In this document: positions 18,558 to 27,278 of the stretch, in pieces
Layout: each line of letters opens with the position of its first letter
Position numbering within the stretch: the stretch's first letter is position 1
DNA from: Pseudomonas kilonensis
Lineage (GTDB): Bacteria > Pseudomonadota > Gammaproteobacteria > Pseudomonadales > Pseudomonadaceae
Assembly (NCBI RefSeq): GCF_001269885.1
Contig: NZ_LHVH01000016.1
Span: 1-64,000, forward strand
Length of the DNA stretch: 64,000 nucleotides
Reading direction: 5' to 3'
Notes under the pieces: generated by a model
The model's input: the letters and a program-made list of their open reading frames with translations, nothing else
Database searches by the model: none
What the model was told of the DNA's origin: nothing
Position numbers and translations under genes: made by a program

Positions 18558-18744
18558 CCTGTGGGAGCAAGACCTGTGAGAGCTGACCTGTGGGAGCTGA
18601 TCTGTGGGAGCAAGGCTTGCCCGCGATGCAGGCACCTCGGTGTAGCTGATGGATCGAGGCGATGCCATCGCGGGCAAGCCTTGCTCCCACAGGTCAGCTC
18701 TCACAGGTCTTGCTCCCACAGACCTTGCTCCCACAGTTCTGCTC
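18558..18744. repeat. REPIN with mirrored, stuttered arms between argF and arcC
   Basis: The core palindrome is 18601-18692. Outside it, both arms carry the same variant units in the same order from the outside in: CTGTGGGAGCAAGAC then CTGTGAGAGCTGAC. The left arm has one more unit (CTGTGGGAGCTGAT) next to the core, and the right arm has one more at its outer end. The shared variant unit on both sides means the arms were copied from each other or expanded together. Confidence 0.9.
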
Positions 18745-18751
18745 CGAGGTC

Positions 18752-19762
18752 CTAGATATCCGCCAACGCCGACACCAGGATCGCCTTGATGGTGTGCATG
18801 CGGTTTTCCGCTTGCTCGAAGGCGATGTTGGCCGGCGATTCGAACACTTCTTCGGTCACTTCCACGCCATTGGCCAGGTTCGGATAACGGGCGGCGATGT
18901 CCTTGCCGACCTTGGTTTCGCTGTTATGGAACGCCGGCAGGCAGTGCATGAACTTCACCCGCGGGTTGCCCGAGGCTTTCATCATCTGCGCGTTGACCTG
19001 GTAGGGCAGCAATTGCTCGATGCGCTCATCCCAGGCTTCCACCGGCTCGCCCATGGACACCCAGATATCGGTGTGGATGAAGTCCACGCCCTTGACGGCT
19101 TCCTTCGGGTCTTCGGTGATGGTGAGGCGCGCGCCACTTTCGGCGGCGAAGGCCTGGCATTGGTCGATGAAGTCCTGATGCGGCCACAAGGCTTTCGGCG
19201 CGCCGATGCGCACGTCCATGCCCAGTTTGGCGCCGATCATCAGCAGCGAATTACCCATGTTGTAGCGGGCGTCGCCCAGGTAGGCGTAGCTGATGTCATG
19301 CAGCGGCTTGTCGCTGTGTTCGCGCATGGTCAGGGTGTCGGCGATCATTTGGGTGGGGTGGAATTCGGCGGTCAGGCCGTTGAACACCGGCACCCCGGCG
19401 AACTTGGCCAGTTCCTCGACGATCTCCTGTTCGAAGCCTCGGTATTCGATGGCGTCGAACATCCGCCCCAGGACCCGGGCGGTGTCTTTCATGCTTTCCT
19501 TGTGCCCGATCTGCGACGACACCGGGTCGATGTAGGTGACGTGGGCCCCCTGGTCATGGGCCGCGACTTCGAAGGCGCAGCGGGTGCGGGTCGAGGTCTT
19601 CTCGAAGATCAGCGCGATGTTCTTGCCCTTGAGGTGCGGCTGTTCGGTGCCGGTGTACTTGGCACGCTTGAGGTCGCGGGACAGGTCCAGCAAAAAGTGC
19701 AGCTCGCGGTTGGTGTGGTGCATCAGACTCAGCAGGCTGCGGTTGCGCATGTTGAACGCCAT
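18752..19762 (-). CDS. arcB: Ornithine carbamoyltransferase, catabolic type (ArcB/ArgF)
   Basis: This 336-residue enzyme breaks citrulline + phosphate into ornithine + carbamoyl phosphate. The carbamoyl-phosphate loop [13 protein letters not shown] (about residues 53-65), the HPTQM motif and the C-terminal MHCLPAFH with the catalytic Cys are all present. The length and the position between arcA and arcC argue for the catabolic enzyme rather than the biosynthetic ArgF. It lies 84 bases after arcA in the same operon. Confidence 0.95.
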   Translation of the reverse strand: MAFNMRNRSLLSLMHHTNRELHFLLDLSRDLKRAKYTGTEQPHLKGKNIALIFEKTSTRTRCAFEVAAHDQGAHVTYIDPVSSQIGHKESMKDTARVLGRMFDAIEYRGFEQEIVEELAKFAGVPVFNGLTAEFHPTQMIADTLTMREHSDKPLHDISYAYLGDARYNMGNSLLMIGAKLGMDVRIGAPKALWPHQDFIDQCQAFAAESGARLTITEDPKEAVKGVDFIHTDIWVSMGEPVEAWDERIEQLLPYQVNAQMMKASGNPRVKFMHCLPAFHNSETKVGKDIAARYPNLANGVEVTEEVFESPANIAFEQAENRMHTIKAILVSALADI

Positions 19763-19846
19763 GATGTGGATCTCCTCAGGTGTAGGTTATCCCCGGGGCC
19801 GGTCTCTGCCGTGGGATGCAGAGCAGTGCCGGCCCAGGCTCAAAGG

Positions 19847-21103
19847 TTAGTAATCGATCGGGTCGCGGATGATCGGGCAGGTCATGCAGTGGCCACCGCC
19901 CCGGCCCCGGCCCAGTTCACTGGCGCTGATGGTGATGACTTCCACACCGGCCTTGCGCAGCAGGGTGTTGGTGTAGGTGTTGCGGTCGTAGCCGATCACC
20001 ACGCCCGGCTCTACGGCCACCACGTTGTTGCCGTCGTCCCATTGTTCGCGTTCGGCGGCGAAGCTGTTGCCGCCGGTTTCCACCACCCGCAGTGCCGGCA
20101 GCTTGAGGGCCGCGGCCACGGTGTCGAGGAAGCTGCTGTCCTCGCGGCGAACGTCGATGCCGCCGGGCTTGCTTTCGTCAGGGCGCAGGGAGAAGGCGAC
20201 GATCTGGCTCACCACTTCCGGGAAAATCGTGACCAGGTCGCGGTCGCAGAAGCTGAACACGGTGTCCAGGTGCATGGCGGCGCGGGATTTCGGCAAGCCG
20301 GCGACGATCACCCGCTCCACGGCTTTGTTCTTGAACAGGTTCAGCGCCAGTTGGCCGATGGCCTGGCGGGACGAACGTTCGCCCATGCCGATCAGCACCA
20401 CGCCGTTGCCAATGGGCATCACGTCGCCGCCTTCGAGGGTGGCGTTGCCGTGATCCTGGTCCGGGTCGCCGTACCAGATCTGGAAGTCAGCCTGGGTGAA
20501 CTCGGGGTGGAATTTGTAGATGGCGCTGGCCAGCAGGGTTTCCTGGCGGCGCGCCGGCCAATACATCGGGTTCAGGGTCACGCCGCCGTAGATCCAGCAG
20601 GTGGTGTCGCGGGTGAACTGGGTGTTGGGCAGCGGCGGCAGGATGAAGCTGGAGTGCCCGAGGAAATCGCGGAACATCTGGATGGTCTTGCCACCGAAGC
20701 TGTCCGGCAGGTCGTCGGCCGAGACGCCGCCGATCAGGAATTCGGCGATATGGCGCGGCTCCAGGCTGCGCAGCCACGAACCGACTTCATTCACCAGGCC
20801 CAGGCCCACCGAGTTGGCGGTGATCTTGCGCTGCAGGATCCAGTCCAGGGCTTCGGGGATGGCGACGATGTCGGTCAGCAGGTTGTGCATTTCCAGCACG
20901 TCGATGTCGCGCTCGCGCATCTTGGTGACGAAGTCGAAATGATCGCGCTTGGCCTGGTTGACCCAGATCACATCGTCGAACAGCAGCTCGTCGCAGTTGT
21001 TCGGGGTCAGCCGCTGGTGGGCCAGGCCTGGGGAACACACCATGACTTTACGTAATTTACCGGCTTCGGAATGAACGCCGTATTTCACTTTTTCCGTGGT
21101 CAT
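19847..21103 (-). CDS. arcA: Arginine deiminase
   Basis: This 418-residue enzyme hydrolyses arginine to citrulline and ammonia, the first step of the pathway. The C-terminal [14 protein letters not shown] contains the catalytic Cys, and FTRDTTCWI and [10 protein letters not shown] carry the guanidinium-binding Asp and catalytic His. The start ([25 protein letters not shown]) is typical. It follows arcD by 31 bases. Confidence 0.97.
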   Translation of the reverse strand: MTTEKVKYGVHSEAGKLRKVMVCSPGLAHQRLTPNNCDELLFDDVIWVNQAKRDHFDFVTKMRERDIDVLEMHNLLTDIVAIPEALDWILQRKITANSVGLGLVNEVGSWLRSLEPRHIAEFLIGGVSADDLPDSFGGKTIQMFRDFLGHSSFILPPLPNTQFTRDTTCWIYGGVTLNPMYWPARRQETLLASAIYKFHPEFTQADFQIWYGDPDQDHGNATLEGGDVMPIGNGVVLIGMGERSSRQAIGQLALNLFKNKAVERVIVAGLPKSRAAMHLDTVFSFCDRDLVTIFPEVVSQIVAFSLRPDESKPGGIDVRREDSSFLDTVAAALKLPALRVVETGGNSFAAEREQWDDGNNVVAVEPGVVIGYDRNTYTNTLLRKAGVEVITISASELGRGRGGGHCMTCPIIRDPIDY

Positions 21104-21134
21104 TACAAATCCTCCCGTTAGAACAATCAGCCAA

Positions 21135-22562
21135 CTACAAGGTCAGGAAGCCGTCGTAGAGCCCATAGGCCGCCACCAGGGCGCCTGCGACCACTGCGGC
21201 GAAAATCAGCTTCTCGACAGAGGTGAAAATCGGTTTGCCCAGCTCGCGCTTGGCCTTGGCGAACAGGATCGCGCCGGGGGCATAGAGCAGGGCGGAGAGC
21301 AGCAGGTACTTGATCCCGCCGGCATACAGCAGCCACACCGCATAGATCAGGGCGATGGCGCCGATGGCCAGGTCCTTGCGGCGCTCGGCCGCGAAGCCTT
21401 CGTAGGTCTCGCCGCGCACCGCCAGCAACACTGCGTAGGCCGCCGACCACAGGTACGGCACCAGGATCATCGAGGTGGCGAGGTAGATCAGTGACAGGTA
21501 AGTGCTGGCCGAAAACAGGGTGATGACCAGAAACACCTGGACCATCGCGTTGGTCAGCCACAGGGCGTTGGCCGGTACGTGGTTGGCGTTCTCCCGGCGC
21601 AGGAACTCGGGCATGGTGTGGTCTTTGGCGGCGGCGAACATGATCTCGGCGCACAGCAATACCCAGGACAGCAGGGCGCCGAGCAGCGAGATGATCAGGC
21701 CGACGCTGATCAGCACCGCGCCCCAGTGCCCCACGACATGCTCCAGCACGGCGGCCATGGACGGGTTCTGCAACTTCGCCAGTTCAGGCTGGGTCATGAT
21801 GCCCAGGGACAACACGTTCACCAGTACCAGGAACAGCAGCACGGTGATGAAACCGATGACGGTGGCCTTGCCCACGTCGCTGCGTTTCTCGGCGCGGGCG
21901 GAAAAAATACTCGCGCCCTCGATGCCGATGAACACCCACACGGTGACCAGCATCATCTTGCGCACCTGGTTCATCACGCTGCCCAGGTCCGGGTTCATCG
22001 TGCCCCAGATGTCCCGGGTGAAGATCTCGAGCTTGAAGGCGAACACCGCGATCAACACGAACAGCACCAGCGGCACGACCTTGGCGACGGTGGTCACCAG
22101 GTTGATGAACGCGGCTTCCTTGATGCCGCGCAGCACCAGCCAATGCACCGCCCACAACAACACCGAGGCGCCAATCACCGCAGCTACGGTGTTGCCTTCA
22201 CCAAAAATCGGGAAAAAGTAGCCCAAGGTGCTGAACAACAATACGAAGTAGCCGACGTTGCCCAGCCAGGCGCTGATCCAGTAGCCCCAGGCGGATGAGA
22301 AACCCATGTAGTCGCCAAACCCGGCCTTGGCGTAGGCATACACACCGCCATCCAGATCGGGTTTGCGGTTGGCCAGGGTCTGGAACACAAAGGCCAGGGT
22401 CAGCATGCCGACGGCGGTAATCGCCCAGCCGATCAGCACGGCACCGACATCGGCACTGGCCGCCATGTTTTGTGGCAAGGAAAAGATTCCCCCGCCGATC
22501 ATTGAGCCGACCACCAGTGCAACCAGCGCACCCAATCGAAGTTTTCCGGGGGTATCAGACAT
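21135..22562 (-). CDS. arcD: Arginine/ornithine antiporter ArcD
   Basis: This 475-residue APC-family exchanger imports arginine and exports ornithine. The sequence [16 protein letters not shown] (residues about 19-34) is the first-helix substrate motif, and about 12 hydrophobic helices follow. The ATG at 22562 has GGAG 8-11 bases upstream; 11 extra residues in the open frame to 22595 are unlikely. It heads the arcDABC-type operon, with an ANR-like site 63-76 bases upstream. It is highly similar to the divergent protein at 22960-24387. Confidence 0.95.
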   Translation of the reverse strand: MSDTPGKLRLGALVALVVGSMIGGGIFSLPQNMAASADVGAVLIGWAITAVGMLTLAFVFQTLANRKPDLDGGVYAYAKAGFGDYMGFSSAWGYWISAWLGNVGYFVLLFSTLGYFFPIFGEGNTVAAVIGASVLLWAVHWLVLRGIKEAAFINLVTTVAKVVPLVLFVLIAVFAFKLEIFTRDIWGTMNPDLGSVMNQVRKMMLVTVWVFIGIEGASIFSARAEKRSDVGKATVIGFITVLLFLVLVNVLSLGIMTQPELAKLQNPSMAAVLEHVVGHWGAVLISVGLIISLLGALLSWVLLCAEIMFAAAKDHTMPEFLRRENANHVPANALWLTNAMVQVFLVITLFSASTYLSLIYLATSMILVPYLWSAAYAVLLAVRGETYEGFAAERRKDLAIGAIALIYAVWLLYAGGIKYLLLSALLYAPGAILFAKAKRELGKPIFTSVEKLIFAAVVAGALVAAYGLYDGFLTL

Positions 22563-22959
22563 TTGCGAGACTCCAGTGCAGGAGAAGAGAGTCAACAGAC
22601 TAAGTCGATTTGAAAGTTGAATATCTGATCTGGATCAGTGCATGACAACATTCCATTGTTAATGAAGGAGTTAACACCGTCCGTTGGCGTCTTGAAGTTG
22701 CTCGAAAGGCCCGCTTCAGGGCCTTTGGCAAAGGGTTTGTGAAGGTTTTCTTGCCGCAGGACTATTCACGCTAGTTGATTTCCGTTGGGTCGCAACTATT
22801 TTGTAGGCTGCGTTCGTGACAATAATAATAGGTGAGGCATGGTCTTTTTAATTAGGGCCATTGGAGAATGGCCGAGTCATAAGGCTTTGGACTTTGTATG
22901 GGTGACGTTATTCAAAAACGTTATGTCGCTTTATTTACTTAATTTAATAGTGAGCAAAA
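22563..22959. other. Divergent regulatory region between the two arcD genes
   Basis: This 397-base gap is AT-rich compared with its surroundings, especially 22790-22959. It contains the ANR-like box (22625-22638), a perfect 8-bp stem without T-run (AAAGGCCC/GGGCCTTT, 22705-22726), a perfect 7-bp stem GGCCATT-GGAG-AATGGCC (22856-22873), and a direct repeat of ACGTTAT near 22906-22923. No ORF with coding character is seen. Confidence 0.55.
22625..22638 (-). promoter_or_regulatory. ANR/FNR-type box of the arc operon
   Basis: CTGAT-CTGG-ATCAG is a symmetric match (8 of 10 defined bases) to the TTGAT-N4-ATCAA site bound by ANR under low oxygen. A TAGTCT -10-like hexamer at 22602-22597 would place the box at about -41.5. 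That is the classical position for an FNR-type activator on this promoter. Confidence 0.7.
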
Positions 22960-24387
22960 ATGCCGCAGCCGATTGAAAAGTTGCCACTGGGCGCACTGAT
23001 CGCGCTGGTGGTGGGGTCAATGATCGGTGGCGGGATTTTTTCCCTGCCGCAAAACATGGCGGCTCGGGCCGATGTTGGTGCGGTGCTGATCGGCTGGGCC
23101 ATCACCGCCGTCGGCATGCTGACCCTGGCCTTCGTGTTCCAGACCCTGGCCAATCGCAAGCCGGAATTGGACTCGGGCGTGTACGCCTATGCCAAGGCCG
23201 GGTTTGGTGACTACATGGGTTTCTCGTCTGCCTGGGGCTACTGGATCAGCGCCTGGATGGGCAATGTCGGTTACTTCGTGCTGCTGTTCAGCACCTTGGG
23301 CTACTTCTTTCCGGTGTTCGGCCAAGGCAACACGCCGGTGGCCATCGGCTGTGCGTCGTTGTTGCTGTGGGCGGTGCATTTCCTGGTGTTGCGCGGGATC
23401 AAGGAGGCGGCGTTCATCAACCTGGTGACCACCGTGGCCAAGGTCGTGCCGCTGTTGATGTTCGTGGTCATGGCCGCCGTGGCCTTCAAGGCCGAGATTT
23501 TCACCCGCGATATCTGGGGCGCGATGAGTCCGGACCTGGGCAGTGTGATGGACCAGGTGCGGCACATGATGCTGGTGACGGTGTTCGTGTTTATCGGCAT
23601 CGAAGGCGCCAGCGTCTATTCGGCACGGGCAGAACGACGTGCGGACGTAGGGCGTGCGACGGTGATCGGCTTCCTCGGGGTATTGGCGCTGCTGGTGCTG
23701 GTGAATGTGTTGTCCCTGGGGGTCATGAGCCAGCCGGAACTGGCGCAGTTGCAGAACCCATCCCTGGCCGGCGTCCTGGAGCACATTGTCGGGCCTTGGG
23801 GCGCGTTGCTGATCAGCCTGGGGTTGGCGGTTTCACTGTTGGGAGCCTTGCTGTCCTGGGCGCTGTTGTGCGCTGAAATCCTCTACGCCACCGCCCGGGA
23901 CAAGACCATGCCGGCGTTCCTGACCAAGGAAAATGCCAACCATGCGCCGGTCAACGCGCTGTGGTTGACCAATGGCATGATCCAACTGTTTTTGCTGATC
24001 ACTCTGTTTTCCGCAGGCACCTACACCAGCCTGATCTACCTCGCCTCGTCGATGATCCTGGTGCCGTACCTGTGGTCGGCGGCCTATGCGGTGCTGCTTT
24101 GCGCCCGGGGGGAAACCTACGAACAGGGCTCGGCCCGGCGGATGAAAGACCTGTGCATCGGTGGCGTCGCGCTGTGCTACGCGGTGTGGCTGCTGTATGC
24201 CGGTGGCGTGAAATACCTGCTGTTGTCGGCGCTGTTGTATGCACCCGGGGTGATCCTGTTTGCCCAGGCCAAGCGGGAACAGGGACAGCCCTTGTTCACC
24301 CACGTGGAAAAGGGGATTTTTGCTTGCGTGATGTCAGGGGCGGGCGTCGCGGCGTATGGGTTGTACAGTGGGTTTTTGGCGTTGTGA
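22960..24387 (+). CDS. Second arginine/ornithine antiporter, ArcD paralogue
   Basis: This 475-residue APC-family antiporter is the same length as ArcD and close to it throughout, including [36 protein letters not shown] and the [10 protein letters not shown] end region. It is transcribed away from the arc operon by its own promoter. The ribosome site (AGTGAGC) is weak. It may exchange arginine, ornithine or a related amino acid; the sequence does not tell them apart. No enzyme gene follows it on the same strand. Confidence 0.93.
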   Translation: MPQPIEKLPLGALIALVVGSMIGGGIFSLPQNMAARADVGAVLIGWAITAVGMLTLAFVFQTLANRKPELDSGVYAYAKAGFGDYMGFSSAWGYWISAWMGNVGYFVLLFSTLGYFFPVFGQGNTPVAIGCASLLLWAVHFLVLRGIKEAAFINLVTTVAKVVPLLMFVVMAAVAFKAEIFTRDIWGAMSPDLGSVMDQVRHMMLVTVFVFIGIEGASVYSARAERRADVGRATVIGFLGVLALLVLVNVLSLGVMSQPELAQLQNPSLAGVLEHIVGPWGALLISLGLAVSLLGALLSWALLCAEILYATARDKTMPAFLTKENANHAPVNALWLTNGMIQLFLLITLFSAGTYTSLIYLASSMILVPYLWSAAYAVLLCARGETYEQGSARRMKDLCIGGVALCYAVWLLYAGGVKYLLLSALLYAPGVILFAQAKREQGQPLFTHVEKGIFACVMSGAGVAAYGLYSGFLAL

Positions 24388-24423
24388 GGCGAAGGTCACC
24401 TTTTTTGGGGGAGTTGAAGGGGG

Positions 24424-24515
24424 TCTGTGGGAGCAAGGCTTGCCCGCGATGCAAACACCTCGGTGTAGCTGATAGACCGAGGCGATGCCATCGCGGGCAA
24501 GCCTTGCTCCCACAT
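24424..24515. repeat. REPIN
   Basis: The arms CTGTGGGAGCAAGGCTTGCC and complement enclose a loop (ACACCTCGGTGTAGCTGATAGACCGAGGCGATGCC) that differs only slightly from the loop at 18627-18668, in the same orientation. It lies between the convergent ends of the second arcD and the CoA-transferase gene. Confidence 0.85.
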
Positions 24516-24563
24516 AAATCCCCTCGCCACAATGAACTGTCGTCGACACACAGGCATGGGCCA

Positions 24564-25910
24564 TCACCACCGTGCCCGATGCGCGCCCAGTTCCGCCGCC
24601 GGCAAGCTCCATTGCAGTGGCGTCCCGGTGATTTTCACGGGCACCTGCAGGCGATGGGCCGGTCCCCACGGGGTCTGTTCGACCACCAGGCCCTGATCAT
24701 CCTCGGCTTCGGCCCGCAATGGGGTCGAGTCCCCGGCGCCACGTTCGATCAACAGCTTTGCCGTGCGTGCCAGTGACATGCGTGCCGAGCCGCCGTGACC
24801 GCTTGCCAGGCGTCGGGACAATAGCACCAGGGCGCTGGCCGCCAGCAGATAGCCGGTGCCGTGATCCAGCGCTTGCACCGGCAGCGGTGTCGGTTTGTCG
24901 GTGTGTTTCCAGCCCATGCCGGCTTCGGCAATGCCGCTGCTCATCTGCACCAGGCTGTCGAAGCCGCGCCGGTTCTGCCACGGGCCGCTCCAGCCGTAGG
25001 CATTGAGGCTGACGTCGATCAGGCCCGGGGCCATCTGCCGGCGCTGCTCGGCGCCGTAGCCCAGGCGCTCCAGGGCGTCGGCACGGTAGCCGTGCAAGAG
25101 GATGTCGGTGTCCTTGAGCAGTGCCTCGAATGCCGCGCGATCGTCGGCTCGATGCAAGTCGAGGCGGGCGCAGCGTTTGCCCAGGGTGACTTCCGGCACC
25201 ACGCCGGGTTCGTTCCAGGTCGGCGGGTCGATGCGCAGCACCTCGGCCCCCAGACCAGCGAGGAAGCGGCTGGCGACGGGGCCGGCCAGCACGCGGGTCA
25301 GGTCCAGCACCTTGAGGCCCGCCAGTGGCTGGGTCGCGGAGCCGAGCCAGGGTTTGCGCTGCTCTCCAGGCGTTTCACTCAGGTGCACCAGCGGCTCGGC
25401 ATTGACTGCCAGGCCTTGGGGGTGGGTTTGCCAGGCCTGCCACGAACGCATCTCGGCGGCGCACCCGCCGGCGTCGACCACGGCCTGCTCCAGCTCGGCC
25501 TTGTTCCATCGGGCCACCCTGGCCGCCATGTCGGCGCGGTCGGTGCAGGTGCCGAGGACTTTTTCCGCCGCAAGGCGATGATGCGGTGCGTTGGTGTGCA
25601 GGCGAATCCAGCCGTCGGCGCTGGCGTAGTCGCCGGCCACCGGGTCCCACATCGGCGGCACGCTCCAGCCGATGGGGCGCAGGGAGGTGGAGAACCAGAA
25701 CGACGCCAGGCGCCGGTCGACTTCGACGGGTGGCAGGCGGCCGGTTTGCTGGTGGATGAGCTCGGCGGTGGCTTGGCCGGCTGCGGCGATGCTGGCGCTG
25801 GCCAGCGCCGTGACGGCGAATGCCGAGGGCAGCGCGCCTTCGCCGCCGAAGGTGATTGGGGTCGTGGGCAAGCCGAGTGCGGTTTGCATGGACGTGAGCA
25901 GATCTGACAT
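24564..25910 (-). CDS. Class III (CaiB/BaiF) CoA-transferase with rearranged domain order
   Basis: This 448-residue protein belongs to family III CoA-transferases, which move CoA between carboxylic acids. The usual N-terminal opening (PLAGLKVLDLTRVLAGPVAS, with LGAEVLRID) appears only at residue about 195. The catalytic Asp candidate is Asp318 in RRGFDSLVQ. The segments that normally come later (a TAELIHQQTGR-like helix, ADGWIRLHTNAPHHRLAAEKVLG, and the AGG..EMRSW small-domain part) come first, at residues 45-175. A short tail resembling the family end closes the protein. The substrate is unknown. It is a single gene flanked by a REPIN and the YbaN-like gene on the same strand. Confidence 0.82.
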   Translation of the reverse strand: MSDLLTSMQTALGLPTTPITFGGEGALPSAFAVTALASASIAAAGQATAELIHQQTGRLPPVEVDRRLASFWFSTSLRPIGWSVPPMWDPVAGDYASADGWIRLHTNAPHHRLAAEKVLGTCTDRADMAARVARWNKAELEQAVVDAGGCAAEMRSWQAWQTHPQGLAVNAEPLVHLSETPGEQRKPWLGSATQPLAGLKVLDLTRVLAGPVASRFLAGLGAEVLRIDPPTWNEPGVVPEVTLGKRCARLDLHRADDRAAFEALLKDTDILLHGYRADALERLGYGAEQRRQMAPGLIDVSLNAYGWSGPWQNRRGFDSLVQMSSGIAEAGMGWKHTDKPTPLPVQALDHGTGYLLAASALVLLSRRLASGHGGSARMSLARTAKLLIERGAGDSTPLRAEAEDDQGLVVEQTPWGPAHRLQVPVKITGTPLQWSLPAAELGAHRARW

Positions 25911-25944
25911 CGAAAGCCCTCCAGTACGAGAGGGCGATCATAGT

Positions 25945-26385
25945 TCAAAAATCCGTTGGGGGCCGTTTTGCGGCCCAGCGGGAGCAAGCGCCCTCGCCAC
26001 AAGAGCCTTGCACCTGTTCCGGGCGCGACCAGATCCACAGGTTGCCCAGGCCCATGCCGGCGAGCGCGAGGTAAACCGGCCAGGCGTGGTCGAGCAGCAC
26101 CAGCATCAAGCCTGCGCAGAGCAGCATGCTGGTGGTGGCACCGACCTTGGCCCGGCGCGGGATGACCTTGCCGTTGCGCCAGTTGTGCAGCATCGGCCCG
26201 AACAACCGATGGTTCTCCAGCCAGGCGCTCAGGCGCGGCGAACTGCGGGTAGCGGCCCAGGCGGCCAACAGGATGAACTCGGTGGTCGGCAGGCCGGGCA
26301 CGACGATGGCGATCAAGCCGATGGCCAGGCTGGTGTAGGCGAGCAGGGCGAAGAGCAGTTGGGTGATTTTCGAGGGGCGGTTCAT
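25945..26385 (-). CDS. YbaN family (DUF454) inner-membrane protein
   Basis: This 146-residue protein has an N-terminal hydrophobic pair and the DUF454 core: IAIVVPGLPTTEFILLAAWAATRSSPRL (about residues 25-52), followed by WLENHRLFGPMLHNWRNGKVIPRRAK and further hydrophobic segments. The function is unknown. In many bacteria, as here, it lies near heme or iron genes. It is 34 bases upstream of the CoA-transferase gene on the same strand. Confidence 0.85.
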   Translation of the reverse strand: MNRPSKITQLLFALLAYTSLAIGLIAIVVPGLPTTEFILLAAWAATRSSPRLSAWLENHRLFGPMLHNWRNGKVIPRRAKVGATTSMLLCAGLMLVLLDHAWPVYLALAGMGLGNLWIWSRPEQVQGSCGEGACSRWAAKRPPTDF

Positions 26386-26411
26386 CAGTGTTTTTCAGTC
26401 ATGCACAATCT

Positions 26412-26512
26412 CTGTGGGAGCGGGCTTGCTCGCGAAGGCGGTGTATCAGTTAACGATTATGTTGGCTGACACACCGCCTTCGCGAGCAAGCCCGCTCCCA
26501 CAGGGACGGTGG
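26412..26512. repeat. REPIN
   Basis: CTGTGGGAGCGGGCTTGCTC...GAGCAAGCCCGCTCCCACAG with the GCGAAGGCGGTGT/ACACCGCCTTCGC inner pair. It lies between the heme oxygenase and YbaN-like genes. The loop is like that of the copy at 62711-62803. Confidence 0.85.
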
Positions 26513-26518
26513 TGTGAA

Positions 26519-27109
26519 TCAGGCCAACTCGGCCGCATAGGCCTGTTCCAACAGCACCGTAAAGCGGTTGAAGGCGTCCAGCGCGCCTTTGTCCGCCTCG
26601 GCTTCCTGCTGTTCGGTAAAGGCCAGGCCGTCGAGGGTGCGGGTGAAGGATTTCCAACCTTCGGCGCGCCCACCGGCAGGTTCTGCCAGGTGCCGGGCGC
26701 CGAAGGTTTCGCTCAACCCCAGGCCCACGGCGCGCTTGATCAGGAACGCGGCGCCGAGCTTGGAGCCCTCGGAGACGAACAGCCAGCCCAAGGCCTCAGC
26801 CTGGGGCGGGTTGTTCACCGCACCGGCCACCGGCGCGGGAACTTCGGTGTCCAGGTCGGCGAGATCCGCCTTGGCTGCTTCTGCCCGGCACCGGTCCGGA
26901 AGGTCGGGGATCAGGGCGGACAGTTCGGCGTCGTTGTACAGCGCCACCAGTTCCGACTGGAACAGGTACTGGGCAACGACGAAACGGGCGAAGCTGGCCG
27001 GGGTTTCGAACGGGGCGTGGGCCTTGACCAGCGCGTCGAGCCGGCTGTGGGGCTCGTGGGTGATCTGGTTCAGGCGTTGGGAGCGAGAAGTGGGGCGTTG
27101 TGTGGTCAT
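26519..27109 (-). CDS. hemO: Heme oxygenase (PigA/HemO type)
   Basis: This 196-residue soluble protein belongs to the bacterial heme oxygenase family that opens heme to biliverdin, CO and iron. The N-terminal RLNQITHEPHSRLDALV holds the candidate proximal His (His18 or His21). The distal glycine-rich helix appears as LGWLFVSEGSKLGAAFL. The length is close to PigA of P. aeruginosa (198). The ATG at 27109 has AAGGA nearby; the open frame upstream to 27250 is REP sequence. It follows the TonB receptor, separated by a REPIN, and completes the heme use module. Confidence 0.93.
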   Translation of the reverse strand: MTTQRPTSRSQRLNQITHEPHSRLDALVKAHAPFETPASFARFVVAQYLFQSELVALYNDAELSALIPDLPDRCRAEAAKADLADLDTEVPAPVAGAVNNPPQAEALGWLFVSEGSKLGAAFLIKRAVGLGLSETFGARHLAEPAGGRAEGWKSFTRTLDGLAFTEQQEAEADKGALDAFNRFTVLLEQAYAAELA

Positions 27110-27146
27110 GAACAATTCCTTCGAGTTGGAACAGTGTGGCAAGGGG

Positions 27147-27235
27147 CTGTGGGAGCAAAGCTTGCTCGCGAAACAGGCGCCTCGATCTCTGAAAGACCGC
27201 ATCGCCTTCATCGCGGGCAAGCCTTGCTCCCACAT
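27147..27235. repeat. REPIN between heme receptor and heme oxygenase
   Basis: CTGTGGGAGCAAAGCTTGCTCGCGAA...CATCGCGGGCAAGCCTTGCTCCCACA. One arm is of the CTCGCGA type and the other of the CCCGCGA type, a mixed pair. It sits inside the probable heme operon and could lower heme oxygenase expression relative to the receptor. Confidence 0.85.
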
Positions 27236-27278
27236 GACTCTCCTCGTCACGGGTATTTGTTTGGCCTGGGCAACCGAG

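Noticed and set aside
16931..18744. Repeated GTGGGAGC units considered as a CRISPR array
   Set aside because: The units are 14-15 bases without unique spacers, are arranged as palindromes and occur between many genes; no cas genes are present.
18662..21055. 797-residue open frame antisense to argF and arcA
   Set aside because: It runs through REPIN sequence into the complement of two well-recognised enzymes and shows only mirror-codon composition.
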